Position numbers and translations under genes: made by a program. From assembly GCF_017569925.1 (NCBI RefSeq), contig NZ_CP050854.1:2666001-2730000 (forward strand): DNA of 64,000 bases, written 5' to 3'. How positions within the stretch are numbered: the stretch's first letter is position 1; each line of letters begins with the position of its first letter. The notes beneath the pieces are model-generated. The model was given only the letters and a program-made list of their open reading frames with translations. It was not told the DNA's origin and ran no database searches. Origin of the DNA: Brenneria izadpanahii (GTDB lineage: Bacteria > Pseudomonadota > Gammaproteobacteria > Enterobacterales > Enterobacteriaceae). This document shows positions 62,730-64,000 of the stretch, piece by piece.

Positions 62730-64000
62730 TCAATCAGGGACGGTATCTGCCAGAGCACTGACGCACCCGGTCAATACTCGCGTACATTGGTAAAGATCTT
62801 CGCTTGCCGTGAATTCATCGGGATGATGGCTGACGCCCCGCCGGCTGGGCGAGAAAATCATCGCCGTCGGACACAGATCCGCCAGATTCAGCGCATCGTG
62901 GAAAGCCCCGGAAATCAATCGCGTTGAAGGGATGCCAAGGGCGGAACTGCGCGCTTCGATGGCGCGGATAATCCGCTCATCGAAATGCGTCGCCGGTCGG
63001 GTAAAAATAACCTCCACTGATGCTCCGTTCGGCAGAAACTCATTGATTTGACGGCTGATGTCATCCACCCGCGCAGCGTCGGGATGGCGTATATCGACGG
63101 TGAAAGAAACGGCGTTGGCGATAGTATTAATGGAGTTTGGCGAAGCCTGCCAACGCCCGATGGTCAAACGCAGATCGTCGTCGCCATCGCGGGCAAGCGC
63201 CAAAATGCCGGCGGCCAGCTCAACGGCTTTCACCATGGCGTCATCGCGCACCGACAGCGGCGTCGTACCCGCGTGGGCGCTCTGTCCGCGCACCGACACC
63301 GACAGCCAACGTACCGCCTGAATCCCCGTGACGCAGCCCACCGGGATCTTGAGCCGCTCCAGAATCGGCCCTTGCTCGATATGCGCCTCCAGATAGGTTT
63401 GCACGCCGGCGCCAAGCGGCCGCTTGGCAAGCTGTTTGCCATAACCGGCGACAAAGGCGTCCATGTCACAGCAGGCCTGACGACAGGCGTCCTGCATTGT
63501 TTGTCCGTCGCTGGCTATCAGCGCGGCGAGCCCGGCAAGCCGCTCTGGATGGGTGAAGACGCCGGAACCGGTCAGACCAGGGGAAAAACGCACCCCCTCC
63601 TCGTTATTCCAGATGACCACTTCAACGGGCGAGCGAGTAACGGCATTCGCCGCATCCAGCGCATCCAGCGCTTCAAGGCCGGCGCAAACGCCGAACGCCC
63701 CGTCGTAGCGTCCGCCTGCGGGTTGGGTATCGATATGACTGCCCACCAGCACGCAAGGCGCCTGCGCATCGCGGCCCTGACGGCGAACAAACACATTCGC
63801 CGCGTCATCCACGGCGATCTGATAGCCGCGCCGTGCCAAAAACGGTTCCACCAGCCAGCGGCGCGCGGCCAGCTCTTGCGGACAGAGCGCCTGTCGATCG
63901 ACGCCGCCATCGGGCCTTGCGCCGAATGCGGCAAGTCCGCTCAGGCGGGAATTCAGTCTCGATGCTGACACGGCAGCCTCGGTTAGCAACGGATCTTGCA
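62730..64000 (-). CDS. M20 amidohydrolase of the allantoate/N-carbamoyl-amino-acid hydrolase type (start near window edge)
   Basis: About 420 residues in the window. The frame is open to the window edge: a TTG at 63989 or a GTG shortly after could serve as start, or the gene may continue outside. Metal ligands of the AllC/HyuC/beta-ureidopropionase group are visible: GSHIDTQPAGGRYDG, NNEEGVRF, and HIEQGP, with the C-terminal GAFHDALNLADLCP. These enzymes hydrolyse N-carbamoyl (ureido) groups to amine, CO2 and ammonia. Together with the permease it forms a minus-strand operon next to the BMC locus. Confidence 0.88.
   Translation of the reverse strand, partial: QDPLLTEAAVSASRLNSRLSGLAAFGARPDGGVDRQALCPQELAARRWLVEPFLARRGYQIAVDDAANVFVRRQGRDAQAPCVLVGSHIDTQPAGGRYDGAFGVCAGLEALDALDAANAVTRSPVEVVIWNNEEGVRFSPGLTGSGVFTHPERLAGLAALIASDGQTMQDACRQACCDMDAFVAGYGKQLAKRPLGAGVQTYLEAHIEQGPILERLKIPVGCVTGIQAVRWLSVSVRGQSAHAGTTPLSVRDDAMVKAVELAAGILALARDGDDDLRLTIGRWQASPNSINTIANAVSFTVDIRHPDAARVDDISRQINEFLPNGASVEVIFTRPATHFDERIIRAIEARSSALGIPSTRLISGAFHDALNLADLCPTAMIFSPSRRGVSHHPDEFTASEDLYQCTRVLTGCVSALADTVPD

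Noticed and set aside
1..64000. CRISPR array, insertion sequence or transposase
   Set aside because: I saw no regularly spaced repeats, no transposase frame and no terminal inverted repeats; only the ERIC element and hairpins are repeat-like.

Overview
This window reads as chromosome of an enterobacterium (Enterobacterales), most likely a Pectobacteriaceae-type lineage such as Brenneria, Lonsdalea, Dickeya or Pectobacterium. Family-level placement is an inference from gene order and protein similarity; no 16S gene is present. Two blocks are colinear with known enteric core order: rnb..osmB..yciH-pyrF-lapB-lapA-pgpB-ribA..acnA, then gstA-pdxY-tyrS-pdxH-mliC-anmK-slyB-slyA-ydhL-gloA-rnt-grxD-mepH-ynhF-purR-cfa-ribE-mdtK-tRNA-Val. 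These blocks are far apart in E. coli and meet here between acnA and gstA.

Region by region. 1-5.6 kb: end of a VOC-family gene, rnb, a cstA-family transporter gene broken by a one-base frameshift, and a solitary araD. 5.9-10.3 kb: osmB, then an OsmC-family gene and a divergently organised ABC importer (ATPase on the minus strand; Tat-type binding protein and permease on the plus strand) inserted before yciH. 10.3-15.3 kb: core genes, with a degenerate SorC-type regulator remnant between lapA and pgpB. 15.4-18.7 kb: a peptide-binding protein and a secreted FAD enzyme of the fumarate-reductase type inserted between ribA and acnA. 19-39 kb: core block, with an ERIC repeat near slyB, SlyA-like boxes at slyA and gstA, the 29-codon ynhF gene, and a cfa gene broken by a one-base frameshift. 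38.9 kb: tRNA-Val(GAC).

The right part is accessory. From 39.3 to 51.9 kb lies a surface-attachment region: two EAL-domain proteins, a PilZ protein fused to a degenerate HD-GYP domain, two LuxR-type regulators and a complete E. coli common pilus operon (ecpRABCDE). A strong hairpin sits between the major pilin gene ecpA and the assembly genes.

The most interesting part is 52.2-64 kb: a bacterial microcompartment (BMC) locus with three BMC-H genes, a divergent PduB/EutL-like tandem shell gene, a BMC-P vertex gene and a PduM-like gene. It has none of the usual signature enzymes seen in aldehyde metabolosomes. Instead it encodes a UbiX/UbiD-type prenyl-FMN decarboxylase pair, an adenine-deaminase-family amidohydrolase with one metal-ligand His changed to Asn, a cyclase-family (kynurenine formamidase/isatin hydrolase-like) enzyme, a DUF1989 protein (family of carboxyguanidine deiminase) and a LysR regulator. 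A convergent pair encodes an NCS2 purine permease and an M20 carbamoyl-amide hydrolase. I infer that these map step by step onto the classical clostridial xanthine ring-opening route: xanthine, 4-ureido-5-imidazolecarboxylate, 4-amino-5-imidazolecarboxylate, 4-aminoimidazole, 4-imidazolone, formiminoglycine. The unstable 4-aminoimidazole would be a reason for encapsulation. This is a hypothesis; the sequence alone shows only the families and their clustering.
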